From Pelobacter seleniigenes DSM 18267 (GTDB lineage: Bacteria > Desulfobacterota > Desulfuromonadia > Desulfuromonadales > Geopsychrobacteraceae), in the NCBI RefSeq assembly GCF_000711225.1, contig NZ_JOMG01000001.1, positions 418,855 through 482,854 of the forward strand: DNA of 64,000 bases, given 5' to 3'. The position numbers and the translations under genes are program-made. Positions 52,781 to 63,583 of this stretch are shown here, piece after piece. Each line of letters begins with the position of its first letter. The first letter of the stretch is position 1. The notes under the pieces are model-generated. The model was given only the letters and a program-made list of their open reading frames with translations, ran no database searches and was not told the DNA's origin.

Positions 52781-54244
52781 TCAAAACAGCCGTTTTCGTT
52801 CCGTCGAGGAACCGAGCCCGAGCATTTCCCGGTATTTGGTGACTGTCCGTCGAGCGATATTGATATCCTGGTCTTTCAACAAGGCAACAATTTTCTGATC
52901 GGAATAGGGCTTCTTCGGATCTTCTGCGGCAATGATCTCTTTGATTTTGCTCTTCACGCTTTCGGAAGCAACGGCATCACCATCGGCGGTATTGATGCCG
53001 CTATTGAAAAAGAATTTCAGTTCAAAAAGCCCCTGTGGAGTCTGCACATATTTATTGGTCGTGACCCTGCTGACCGTGGATTCGTGCATCTCGATGTCCT
53101 CTGCGACATCCCTTAACACCAGAGGCTTGAGGTATTCGATGCCATGGTCGAAAAACTCTCTTTGAAATTTGACGATGCTTTTTGTGACTTTGTAGATGGT
53201 GCGCTGGCGCTGATGAATACTCTTGATCAACCAGACCGCGCTACGCATTTTATCCTGAATATATTCACCGGCCTTTTTGTCGACCGCATTCGAATCGGTC
53301 AGGGCGTTGCGATAAAAGGAGTTGATGCGCAGATTTGGCAGGCCCTCGTCATTCTGGGTGACCACATATTCGTCACCAACCTTATGTACGAAGATATCCG
53401 GAACGATGTAATGGACCTCTTCTTCATTGTAGGCCCGCCCCGGTCGGGGATCGAGATCGGAGATCAACTTGGCGGCACCGAGCACATCATCGAGCACATC
53501 ATCGAGCGAAACCTTGAGCGCCTTGGCTATCGCCGGATATTTCCGGCCTTCCAGTTCGCTCAGGCAATCACGCAGGATGAGCGCAGCAAGGGAATCACCG
53601 AGGTCCATCCGTTCCAACTGCAGCAACAGACATTCCTGCAGATTACGGCAGGCCACCCCGGCGGGGTCAAACTGCTGAACCTTCTTCAGGACAGCCTCAA
53701 CCTCTTCCGGGGCAGTTTGGGTGGAAGCGGACAATTCTTCCAGGCTGGCATGAAGATATCCCGACTCATCGAGGTTGCCGATGATCTCAGCGGCCAGCAG
53801 CCTCTCCTTCTCGGCAAAGGCCGACAACCCGAGTTGCCAGAGCAGATGATCATTGAGGCTTTCCTGTTTGGTTAACAGGCTTTCGTAAGAGGGGCGTTCC
53901 TCCTGATCCTCATAATTATCGCGGCTGTCGCTGCTGTTCAGACTGTAGCCTTCCAGATAGGTCTGCCAGTCAATGTCGTTCATCCCTTCCTCTTCACCCT
54001 TTAATTCCTGCTCCGGGGAAGCCTCGGTTACGGCACCGCTGTCCTCTTCCGTGGCAACGGTCTCATCGCGCTCCTCTTTCGGATCAAGCCCCTCCTCCAG
54101 CAACGGGTTTTCAGCCAACTCCTGTGTGACGACATCCACCAGCTCCATGCGCGAAAGCTGAAGCAGCTTGATGGCCTGCTGCAACTGAGGGGTCATCACC
54201 AGCTGTTGGCTGAGTTTAACTTGTAAACGAAGATCAAGAGCCAT
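52781..54244 (-). CDS. rpoN: RNA polymerase sigma-54 factor
   Basis: 487 aa. The N-terminal activator-interaction region (LSQQLVMTPQLQQAIKLLQLSRMEL), an acidic linker (about 50-110), the core-binding region, HTH, and the RpoN box near the C-terminus (RRTVTKYREML). It works with the sigma-54 activator encoded at 80-1489. Follows lptB. Confidence 0.97.
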   Translation of the reverse strand: MALDLRLQVKLSQQLVMTPQLQQAIKLLQLSRMELVDVVTQELAENPLLEEGLDPKEERDETVATEEDSGAVTEASPEQELKGEEEGMNDIDWQTYLEGYSLNSSDSRDNYEDQEERPSYESLLTKQESLNDHLLWQLGLSAFAEKERLLAAEIIGNLDESGYLHASLEELSASTQTAPEEVEAVLKKVQQFDPAGVACRNLQECLLLQLERMDLGDSLAALILRDCLSELEGRKYPAIAKALKVSLDDVLDDVLGAAKLISDLDPRPGRAYNEEEVHYIVPDIFVHKVGDEYVVTQNDEGLPNLRINSFYRNALTDSNAVDKKAGEYIQDKMRSAVWLIKSIHQRQRTIYKVTKSIVKFQREFFDHGIEYLKPLVLRDVAEDIEMHESTVSRVTTNKYVQTPQGLFELKFFFNSGINTADGDAVASESVKSKIKEIIAAEDPKKPYSDQKIVALLKDQDINIARRTVTKYREMLGLGSSTERKRLF

Positions 54245-54321
54245 AATTTGTTTCAGTCCATGTCATGATCGATTAACAAACAGTCATTGGGTCACTGAAG
54301 ACAATCTCATCCGCCTCAAGG

Positions 54322-55047
54322 TCAGAGCCGAAATTTGTCTCCAAGGTAAATTTCCCGGGCCACGGGGCTTGCCGCAATCGCCTCGGGAGTACCGAATTCA
54401 AGAACATGCCCTCGGTTCAGGATATAAGCCTGATCGCAAACCCCCAAAGTTTCGCGGACATTGTGGTCAGAAATCAGAATGCCGATACCCCGGTCCTTGA
54501 GCTGGGAAATAATATTCTGGATATCGATCACGGCAATCGGATCGATACCGGCAAAGGGTTCATCCAAAAGAAGAAACGCAGGATCGAGAACCAGTGAGCG
54601 GGCGATCTCAACCCGCCGCCGTTCCCCCCCGGACAACGCATACCCTTTTGAATTGCGGATATGACCGATATTCAGGTCTTCCAGCAACGCTTCCAGGCGC
54701 TGTTGCTGTTCGCCAGCGGTCAAGCGCAGGGTTTCAATAATCGCCAACAGATTCTCCGCAACCGTCAATTTGCGAAACACCGAGGCCTCCTGAGGCAGAT
54801 AGGAGATCCCGGCGCGAGCCCGCCGATACATGGGCAGGTCGGTGATATTGCGGTCATCAAGGAAGACCGCCCCCTGATCTGGCCGCGCCAGCCCAACCAC
54901 CATATAGAAACTGGTCGTCTTGCCTGCACCGTTCGGCCCCAGCAGGCCGATCACCTGGCCGGAAGCCACGCTCAGATCGACCCCGCAAACAACCTCCCGG
55001 CCGGCATAGGTCTTCCGCAGGCCGGTCGCCTTCAGCTGCCTTTTCAC
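54322..55047 (-). CDS. lptB: LPS export ABC ATPase LptB
   Basis: 241 aa. Walker [11 protein letters not shown], signature [15 protein letters not shown], Walker [13 protein letters not shown]-loop SDHNV, typical LptB. Drives LPS extraction from the inner membrane. Overlaps the lptA stop by 4 bases. Confidence 0.97.
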   Translation of the reverse strand: MKRQLKATGLRKTYAGREVVCGVDLSVASGQVIGLLGPNGAGKTTSFYMVVGLARPDQGAVFLDDRNITDLPMYRRARAGISYLPQEASVFRKLTVAENLLAIIETLRLTAGEQQQRLEALLEDLNIGHIRNSKGYALSGGERRRVEIARSLVLDPAFLLLDEPFAGIDPIAVIDIQNIISQLKDRGIGILISDHNVRETLGVCDQAYILNRGHVLEFGTPEAIAASPVAREIYLGDKFRL

Positions 55048-55547
55048 CGGGCGCCGTCCTGCTTCTTGGCGGGAATGATCAGCGCCTTGACCCGGCCGCT
55101 GCCGGAACTTTTGACGACACTCCGGTTTTCCTTAAGATAGACGGTGATCTCATCCCCGACAATCCGGTTTTCGCCCTGTTGCAGTTGTGCGTTCCCCTGC
55201 AGTTCCAGGACCTGCTCCGGTTGCTTGAAGATGGCTTTATCCGCAGTCGCGATCCGGCCCTGCTGGGTGATCTTGACCTGTCCGACCGCTTCCATACGCT
55301 CCACCTGGCTCTGGTCGGCATTGAAAAACACAGTCAGTTGCTTCGCGTTTAGCACAAAATCACCCTGCGTTGCAACCACATCCCCGCTGAAAACGGTCTT
55401 CCGCTCGGCTTGAAAAACTTCCAGCCGGGTGGAGGTCACTTCAACCGGTTGATCGGCCTGCAGCCCTGAAAAGGTCTGCGCCGCACCGGCAAAGGCAACC
55501 ATAAGAAAAGGGATAAAAACCAGCAAAGCCAGCAGTCGTTTCAACAT
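55044..55547 (-). CDS. lptA: LPS transport periplasmic protein LptA
   Basis: 167 aa. Signal peptide (cleavage after GAAQ region) and one OstA/LptA beta-jellyroll domain: [30 protein letters not shown]. Bridges LptC and the outer membrane. Ends with a 4-base overlap with lptB. Confidence 0.92.
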   Translation of the reverse strand: MLKRLLALLVFIPFLMVAFAGAAQTFSGLQADQPVEVTSTRLEVFQAERKTVFSGDVVATQGDFVLNAKQLTVFFNADQSQVERMEAVGQVKITQQGRIATADKAIFKQPEQVLELQGNAQLQQGENRIVGDEITVYLKENRSVVKSSGSGRVKALIIPAKKQDGAR

Positions 55548-56114
55548 TTATCGTGATCCATTTGCAGCGGGCTGAAAAACCGCCCGAACGTTTTTTTTCA
55601 CCAGCAGGTAGCCGCGGTCGATCTCCACATCCAACCCGACTCCAGTCACTTTCAAGCCGGGTCCCTGATAAACCAGCGGCTCATCCGTACTCAACCGGCG
55701 GGCCTGCTCATTGTAGTTCAGGCGTTCGGTGATCAGGTTGTCGCCGCGACTGGAGGTTACCTCAACATGCTCCCAGAGCTCAATCCGGTTGGTGTTCTGA
55801 TCCAGCGTTCCCTGCCCGGCGGTGACATTCAATTCGGCAAACGGGCCGGCATCAAAAAAATCCAGATGCAACGCAGCCAGGCTGACCAACTGACTCTGCC
55901 GCTGATACTCGGCACTCTTGGCGTCGAGGACCCAGCGTTTTTGGCCGTCTTCATTATGCGTGTAGTGAAGATCGGTTAACGCCAGATCAACATCTCCCGG
56001 CATGGTCTCCAGGATCGCGGCCGGCTCCTGCTCCCGCAAATGACTCCAGATCACCGCTGCCAAAGTGCCGACGGCCACAATGATCACCAGCGCTAAAATG
56101 TGTTTTGCTTTCAA
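55548..56114 (-). CDS. lptC: LPS export protein LptC
   Basis: 188 aa from a TTG start at 56114, 9 bases after GGGAG; a TTG at 56135 and a GTG at 56120 are alternatives in the same frame. One N-terminal helix (about 5-25) and a periplasmic beta-jellyroll: VDLALTDLHYTHNEDGQKRWVLDAKSAEY. Bitopic LptC anchors the LptA bridge. It lies directly before lptA with no gap. Confidence 0.88.
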   Translation of the reverse strand: MKAKHILALVIIVAVGTLAAVIWSHLREQEPAAILETMPGDVDLALTDLHYTHNEDGQKRWVLDAKSAEYQRQSQLVSLAALHLDFFDAGPFAELNVTAGQGTLDQNTNRIELWEHVEVTSSRGDNLITERLNYNEQARRLSTDEPLVYQGPGLKVTGVGLDVEIDRGYLLVKKNVRAVFQPAANGSR

Positions 56115-56193
56115 GAACACCGCTCCCGGACACAATCGCCGCCGGCGGTCTTTTTGCTGAAATCACTCGGCTCGAAAACGCCCATTATCCCGC

Positions 56194-56712
56194 TCAGGCT
56201 TTAAAATAGCGCTCGGTCAACTCCTGCCAAGCGCCGTTGGCGCGCAAGATCAGGTCACAGATTTCGCGCACCGCACCACGTCCGCCGGGGCGTGTGGTCA
56301 CATAATCGACCAACGGCGGGACATCCGGAACGGCATCGGCCACCGTGGCGCTGAAACCGACCCGGCGCAGAATCGGCAGATCAACGACATCGTCGCCGAC
56401 ATAGGCTACCTGTTCGTCGCTCAGCCCCTGTTCGGCGAGAATCTCCTGATAGGGGCCAAGTTTGCTCAAGGCTCCCTGATAAAGGATCTCGATACCGAGT
56501 TCCTGGGCACGCTTGGCAACAACGGCGGAAGAGCGGCCGGTAATAATCCCGACTTTGACTCCGGACCGCTGCAGCAGTTTCAGCCCATGGCCGTCTTTGA
56601 CGTCAAAGGCTTTCAGTTCGTTACCCTGATTATCGTAAATAATCCGTCCGTCCGTCAAAACCCCATCGACATCCAGCAGGAGCAGTTTGATTGCAGCCAG
56701 CTTTTTCTCCAT
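56194..56712 (-). CDS. kdsC: 3-deoxy-D-manno-octulosonate 8-phosphate phosphatase
   Basis: 172 aa. HAD-family phosphatase with nucleophile Asp in LLLLDVDGVLTDGR and the GIITGRSS and VGDDVVDLP motifs. Removes phosphate from Kdo-8-P. Shares one base with kdsD. Confidence 0.95.
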   Translation of the reverse strand: MEKKLAAIKLLLLDVDGVLTDGRIIYDNQGNELKAFDVKDGHGLKLLQRSGVKVGIITGRSSAVVAKRAQELGIEILYQGALSKLGPYQEILAEQGLSDEQVAYVGDDVVDLPILRRVGFSATVADAVPDVPPLVDYVTTRPGGRGAVREICDLILRANGAWQELTERYFKA

Positions 56713-57689
56713 CAGACCACTCCCGCCCGCAGCAGATCGTGCAGGTGAATGATGCCGACCGGAACTGTTTCCCCGTCATCGGCAAAGACAAACAGGGAGG
56801 TAATGGAATGGCTTTCCATAACCTGCAGCGCTTTGGCCGCCAGGTTGTGGCGCAGGATCCGTTTCGGGGACAGTGACATGAATTCGCGGATGGGCTGTTG
56901 CAGACTCTCCAACCCCTTCTCCATGATCCGCCGCAGATCGCCGTCGGTAAAGACGCCCACCAGAGCGCCCTGCTCGTCCACAATCCCGGTCACCCCGAGC
57001 TGTTTACTGGTAATTTCGAACAAGGCTTCGCGGACCAGGGTGGCGGGGCCGACCAACGGAACCTGATCGCCGGTGTGCATGATATCCTCGACCCTCAGCA
57101 GCAGTTTTTTTCCGAGCGCCCCCCCGGGGTGAAACATGGCGAAATCCTCGGCCTTGAAGCCACGCTCATTGAGCAGCGCCACGGCCAGGGCATCACCCAT
57201 AGCCAGAGTCGCCGTGGTACTGGCCGTCGGCGCCAAGCCCAGCGGGCAGGCTTCTTCGGCCACACCGATATTCAGGTGGACGTCACCGGCGATCCCCAGG
57301 GTGCTTTTGGGATTGCCGGACATGGTGATCAGCGGCAGCCCCATGCGCTTGATCACCGGCAGAATCCGGCAGACCTCTTCGGTCTCCCCGGAGTAGGATA
57401 CGGCGATGACCACATCCCCCTTGGAAAGCATGCCCAGGTCGCCATGGATACCTTCCGCCGGATGCAGGAAAAAAGTCGGGGTGCCGGTCGATGCCATGGT
57501 TGCGGCGATCTTCTGGCAGATCAGCCCGGACTTGCCCATACCGGTCACCACCACCTTGCCGTGACACTCGAGAATCATCTTGACCGCAGTCGAAAAATCG
57601 CCGTTGATCCGGTCTTTCAGAGCCAGAACCGCGTCAGCCTCAACCTGCAGAACATGCTTTGCCGTTTCCAGCATGGTTTCATCACTCAT
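56712..57689 (-). CDS. kdsD: Arabinose-5-phosphate isomerase
   Basis: 325 aa from the ATG at 57689, CAGGG 8 bases upstream; the frame extends back into kdsA but the family begins here. SIS domain (about 30-170, VVVTGMGKSG, GDVVIAVSYSGETEE), then two CBS domains (about 200-325). Converts ribulose 5-phosphate to arabinose 5-phosphate for Kdo synthesis. Overlaps the kdsA stop by 8 bases. Confidence 0.95.
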   Translation of the reverse strand: MSDETMLETAKHVLQVEADAVLALKDRINGDFSTAVKMILECHGKVVVTGMGKSGLICQKIAATMASTGTPTFFLHPAEGIHGDLGMLSKGDVVIAVSYSGETEEVCRILPVIKRMGLPLITMSGNPKSTLGIAGDVHLNIGVAEEACPLGLAPTASTTATLAMGDALAVALLNERGFKAEDFAMFHPGGALGKKLLLRVEDIMHTGDQVPLVGPATLVREALFEITSKQLGVTGIVDEQGALVGVFTDGDLRRIMEKGLESLQQPIREFMSLSPKRILRHNLAAKALQVMESHSITSLFVFADDGETVPVGIIHLHDLLRAGVV

Positions 57690-58515
57690 CGTTCGAGCCC
57701 TGTTTGAAAATCGCATCAATGGCCAGAACCTGTTCGAGCATGGTTTTGACCTTGGCCAGGGGCAGTGAATTGGGGCCGTCACAGAGAGCATGGTCCGGAT
57801 CTTCATGGACTTCCCAGAACAAACCGTCGATGCCGGTTGCTGCCGCGGCACGGGACAGGGCGCCGACATACTGACGCTGGCCACCGGAGGCACCGCCAGC
57901 CCCGCCCGGCAACTGCACCGAGTGGGTGGCATCAAAGATCACCGGATAGCCCATCTCACGCATGATCACCAAAGAACGCATATCGGTGACCAGATTGTTG
58001 TAGCCAAAAGAAGCGCCGCGCTCGGTCAGCAGAATATTGTGGTTGCCGGTGGTTTCGATCTTTTTGACCCCATGTTCGATATCCCAGGGAGCCAGAAACT
58101 GCCCTTTTTTAATATTGATGGTTTTGCCGCTTTCGCCGGCGGCGACCAGCAGATCGGTCTGGCGCGACAAAAAGGCCGGAATCTGCATAATATCGAGAAC
58201 CTCGGCAGCCGGTGCGACCTGGGACACATCATGAATGTCAGAGATGACCGGCAGTTCGAACTCCTTTTTGACCCGCTCGAGAATCCGCAACCCCTCTTCC
58301 ATGCCCGGTCCTCTGAAGGACGTCACCGAAGTCCGGTTGGCCTTATCATAAGAAGCCTTAAAGACCAGCTCGCAACCCAGTTCCTGGGTCAGCTTTTTAA
58401 GGCCTTCGGCGATGCGCAAGGTCAACGCTTCATTCTCAATGGCACAGGGTCCGGCAATCAGCACCAACTGCTTAGCACCGCCAAAAACGACGGAACCGAC
58501 ATTCACTTTGTTCAT
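57682..58515 (-). CDS. kdsA: 3-deoxy-8-phosphooctulonate (Kdo-8-P) synthase
   Basis: 277 aa. PEP/A5P condensing enzyme with IAGPCAIENE, FKASYDKANRTS, FRGPGMEEGL and DATHSVQLPGG. Directly follows pyrG (no gap) and overlaps kdsD. Confidence 0.96.
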   Translation of the reverse strand: MNKVNVGSVVFGGAKQLVLIAGPCAIENEALTLRIAEGLKKLTQELGCELVFKASYDKANRTSVTSFRGPGMEEGLRILERVKKEFELPVISDIHDVSQVAPAAEVLDIMQIPAFLSRQTDLLVAAGESGKTINIKKGQFLAPWDIEHGVKKIETTGNHNILLTERGASFGYNNLVTDMRSLVIMREMGYPVIFDATHSVQLPGGAGGASGGQRQYVGALSRAAAATGIDGLFWEVHEDPDHALCDGPNSLPLAKVKTMLEQVLAIDAIFKQGSNDE

Positions 58516-60123
<1,608 letters not shown>

Positions 60124-60221
60124 CTATCCATCCATTCCTGCCTGAGAAAAATAATACTCAATGAGCCAGCCCACGACTGGCGATTCTACACACATTCAAG
60201 GCCGAAAGAAACCCTCAATGC

Positions 60222-60254
60222 AAAAAACTGTCCATATCCGGAAGATATGGACAA
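60222..60254 (-). terminator. Intrinsic terminator after kdsB
   Basis: On the minus strand TGTCCATATC, 5-base loop, GATATGGACA (60253-60244 and 60238-60229), then C? and TTTTTT at 60227-60222. It ends the ybeY-corC-lnt-kdsB transcript 10 bases after the kdsB stop. Confidence 0.85.
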
Positions 60255-60263
60255 CAGCCTGTT

Positions 60264-61028
60264 TTAATTATTTTTTTCTTTAGCCATCAAAAGTGCAACC
60301 CGCTCCAGGTCAGCAGGGGTATCAACCCCGTGGCAGGCATATTCCGTTTCTGCCACATAGAGTCGCACCCCGCGTTCCAGAGCCCGTAACTGCTCCAGGT
60401 TTTCCAGAGATTCCAGAGCTGTTTTCGGCCAGCGCGGGTAAGCCAGCAATAGATCCCGCCGGTAGACATAAAGACCGATGTGACGCAGCAGCCGCTCATG
60501 GGGCAGCGCCGCGGCCAGTTCATCCTGGCTCAGGTCTCTCGGCCAGGGAATCGGCGCCCGGGAAAAATAGAGGGCGAAGCCGGCTTCATCCTTCACCACC
60601 TTGACCACGTTGGGGCTGTAAAAATCAGCGAGTTCATCGATCCGCGCGGCCAGAGTTCCCATCTGGATACCCGAATCGTGCAACAGCGGCGTCACCGCCT
60701 GGTCGATCATCCGCGGATCAATCAACGGCTCATCACCCTGGACATTCACAATCAGCTCGGCATCGATCTGCGCCGCCACTTCCGCCAGGCGATCGGTCCC
60801 GGTCGGATGATCGGCACGGGTCAGCATAACCTCCCCGCCAAAACCCGCCACCACTTCGGCAATCCGCCGGTCGTCCGTTGCCACGATAACCCGCTCGACC
60901 GCTTGCGCCTTTGCCACGCGCTCATAAACATGCTGAATCATCGGCAGTCCGTTGATCAGCGCCAACGGTTTGCCGGGAAACCTGGTGGAGGCGTAGCGAG
61001 CCGGGACAATCGCTGTTGCTTTGTTCAT
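60264..61028 (-). CDS. kdsB: CMP-Kdo synthetase (3-deoxy-manno-octulosonate cytidylyltransferase)
   Basis: 254 aa from the ATG at 61028, with AAGG 9 bases upstream. Nucleotidyltransferase motif [26 protein letters not shown] and [13 protein letters not shown]. Activates Kdo as CMP-Kdo. Stands 166 bases downstream of lnt in the same direction. Confidence 0.96.
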   Translation of the reverse strand: MNKATAIVPARYASTRFPGKPLALINGLPMIQHVYERVAKAQAVERVIVATDDRRIAEVVAGFGGEVMLTRADHPTGTDRLAEVAAQIDAELIVNVQGDEPLIDPRMIDQAVTPLLHDSGIQMGTLAARIDELADFYSPNVVKVVKDEAGFALYFSRAPIPWPRDLSQDELAAALPHERLLRHIGLYVYRRDLLLAYPRWPKTALESLENLEQLRALERGVRLYVAETEYACHGVDTPADLERVALLMAKEKNN

Positions 61029-61193
61029 GATAGACATCCTTTTCTCAATACGACAAAGCCGTGATACTTACGCGAATCTGGCTCGTTGTCAACGCTCAAT
61101 TACGCCTTGAAAAAGCACTCAAAAAGTCACCTTTCCGGGCATAGTATTCAAGTCTGGACACAGACAGAAATGGAACTGAATCATCGCCGCCAT

Positions 61194-62699
61194 TTAAGCG
61201 CGACGACGCCGGACGGCCAACAGGGCAATGAGAGCAGTCAGCGCCAGGCAGCCCCAGGCAAAGACATCTCCGCAGCGGGTGTAGAGAGTATGTCCAGCCC
61301 CCAGGCCAACGGTTCCGGTGAGAAAAAAATCCTTGAACAAGGGGCCAGAAGCGACAACCTTCCCGGCGGGTGAAATCAACGCGGAAATTCCGGTATTGGC
61401 GGCCCGGGCCAGCCAAATCCGGTTTTCGATGGCCCGGAAACGGGTCATGGCGAGAAGCTGGTAAGGGGCTGAGGAGCGTCCGAACCAAGCGTCATTGGTT
61501 ATGTTGACCAGCAAATCGGCGCCGCCCTGAACATAGGCGCGAGCCAGCTCCGGGAAAATGGCTTCATAACAGATCAGGACGCCGAGCTGATGGCCGTTCA
61601 GGCGCAACGGCCGGATCGTGCCCGGAGAAAAATCGCCGACCCCGACGACCATTTTATCGACAAAGGACAAAAGCTTGCCCAAGGGAACATATTCGCCGAA
61701 CGGGACCAGGTGAATTTTGTCGGACCGGCCGACCTCGCGGCCAGTGGCGGAGATCAGATAAGCGCTGTTGAAATACTCAAACTGTTCCGGGCCAACCTCC
61801 CGATAAGCCGGGCTCCCGATCAAAAAAGTGCTGCCCAGCTGTTGGGCCTCTCGTTTCACCCTCCTGGCCAAGGGAATCGGGTCTTGCAGATAAAACGGAG
61901 TCGCCGCTTCCGGCCAGACCACCAGGTCCGGGTGCTTCAGCGCGGCCTGCGCTGACAGATGAAGATATTTGTCGACATTCGTGCGCTGAAAAGCAGGGTC
62001 CCACTTTTGCGCCTGATCGATATTCCCCTGGACCAGGGCAACTTTGAGCGTCTCGGCCCGCTTGGCCAGGGGCTGCGACAGCCGCCAGAAGCCATAACCG
62101 AAATGACTGCAGCAGACCAGAACAACCAGCCCGAATCCGATCCGGGCTCGGCGGCTACGCGGTGCACTGATGATCCAGGCGAGTGCGCAATTCACCAGCA
62201 CCAGCAAAAAGCTGACCCCATGGACGCCGGTGACATCCGCACTCTGGATCGCAACGGCGAAGTTCTGCTGAGAATAACCGAGCAAGGCCCAGGGGAAACC
62301 GGTCAGCAGCAGGCCGCGCAAATATTCCGCGGTCACCCAAAAAACCGGCAAGGTCAGCAGTACCGGCAGGTTGAGCAAGTCTTCGCAGCGGCAGGACAGC
62401 CAGACCGGCACAGCAAAATAAAGGGCCAGGTAAACCAGCAGAAAAAAATAGGCCAGCAGAGAAAAGATCGGTGCCAGACCACCATAAGTGGTCATCACGA
62501 TATTCAGCCAGTAGAGAACCGCACCAAAAAAAAACAAGCCACAGGTGAAACCTGCAGCAAAGGGGCGCCGACGCATGGTCAGCAGCATTGGCAGCAACCC
62601 CACCCAGGCCAATGGATAGAAATCCGGCCTGGGAAAGGCAGCAGCCAACAGCAATCCGGACAGCCCGGCACTGAGCAAAACGCGGTCAATACGTGGCAT
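61194..62699 (-). CDS. lnt: Apolipoprotein N-acyltransferase
   Basis: 501 aa from the ATG at 62699; a TTG at 62708 is an alternative. Six to seven N-terminal helices, then a nitrilase domain with the catalytic Glu in VVWPEAATPF, Lys in KIHLVPFGEY and Cys in LICYEAIFPE. N-acylates lipoproteins, needed for Lol sorting. Overlaps or adjoins corC. Confidence 0.95.
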   Translation of the reverse strand: MPRIDRVLLSAGLSGLLLAAAFPRPDFYPLAWVGLLPMLLTMRRRPFAAGFTCGLFFFGAVLYWLNIVMTTYGGLAPIFSLLAYFFLLVYLALYFAVPVWLSCRCEDLLNLPVLLTLPVFWVTAEYLRGLLLTGFPWALLGYSQQNFAVAIQSADVTGVHGVSFLLVLVNCALAWIISAPRSRRARIGFGLVVLVCCSHFGYGFWRLSQPLAKRAETLKVALVQGNIDQAQKWDPAFQRTNVDKYLHLSAQAALKHPDLVVWPEAATPFYLQDPIPLARRVKREAQQLGSTFLIGSPAYREVGPEQFEYFNSAYLISATGREVGRSDKIHLVPFGEYVPLGKLLSFVDKMVVGVGDFSPGTIRPLRLNGHQLGVLICYEAIFPELARAYVQGGADLLVNITNDAWFGRSSAPYQLLAMTRFRAIENRIWLARAANTGISALISPAGKVVASGPLFKDFFLTGTVGLGAGHTLYTRCGDVFAWGCLALTALIALLAVRRRRA

Positions 62700-62704
62700 A
62701 GAAA

Positions 62705-63565
62705 TCAACTATCATCCTGGGCGGAAATAGATTCCTGGGGTGGGAAAATGCGAATTTTTCTGACCGCGCGCTGATCACCCTGTTCAATCAACATCTCCAG
62801 CCCATTGACGCGGACCCGCTCCCCGGTCGCAGGGACCCGCCCGAACTGTTCCACGATATACCCGCCGACTGTGTCGAACTTCTCCCTGGCGACTTCGATA
62901 TCGTAGTGTTCCTCAAATTCTTCAATGGACAGCCGCCCGTCGACAACAATGGAGCCGTCACTGTCCTCAACCAGCCAGTCCTCTTCCAGATCGTATTCAT
63001 CCTGGATATCACCGACAATCTCTTCGATCAGATCCTCAATGGTCACCAATCCCGAAGTGCCGCCGTACTCGTCGATAACAATCGCGATATGGACCCGCGT
63101 TTCCCGAAATTCCTTGAGCAGCACGCTGACCTGTTTTGACTCGGGGACCAGATACGGCGGGCGCAAGACTTCGGCCAGGGCGATATCATCGATGGGTCGC
63201 CCCCAGAACTGCAGCAGGTCCTTGGCGTAAACCAGGCCGATAATGTTGTCAATGTTCCCTTTATAAATCGGGATCCGGGAATGTCCGGAATCGAGAATCG
63301 CTTTGAGAGCCTCTCCCAACGGGGCATCGGCATCGGCACAGACCATGTCGGTGCGCGGGACCATGATCTCGCGCAGGATCGTTTCATCCAGCTCCAGTAT
63401 CGACTGCAGCATCTCCCCTTCGTCTTCGTCGATGATGCCCTGCTGCTCAGATGCATCGATCAACTCGTGCAGGTCCTCTTCACTACAGGCCTGCGGCCTT
63501 TGAGCCAGTTTACGCGATAAGCGTTTCAACCAACTGTCAGGCTCCTGAGAATGTTCGGTGTCCAC
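62705..63565 (-). CDS. CorC/HlyC-type CBS-domain protein
   Basis: 286 aa. Two CBS domains (about 65-185: MVPRTDMVCADADAPLGEAL, IVIDEYGGTSGLVTIEDLIEEIVGDI) and a C-terminal transporter-associated domain. No membrane domain, so the soluble CorC type. Often linked to cobalt or magnesium resistance and to ybeY. Lies 18 bases after ybeY. Confidence 0.92.
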   Translation of the reverse strand: MDTEHSQEPDSWLKRLSRKLAQRPQACSEEDLHELIDASEQQGIIDEDEGEMLQSILELDETILREIMVPRTDMVCADADAPLGEALKAILDSGHSRIPIYKGNIDNIIGLVYAKDLLQFWGRPIDDIALAEVLRPPYLVPESKQVSVLLKEFRETRVHIAIVIDEYGGTSGLVTIEDLIEEIVGDIQDEYDLEEDWLVEDSDGSIVVDGRLSIEEFEEHYDIEVAREKFDTVGGYIVEQFGRVPATGERVRVNGLEMLIEQGDQRAVRKIRIFPPQESISAQDDS

Positions 63566-63583
63566 CGGTTTGATGTTCTCCTT

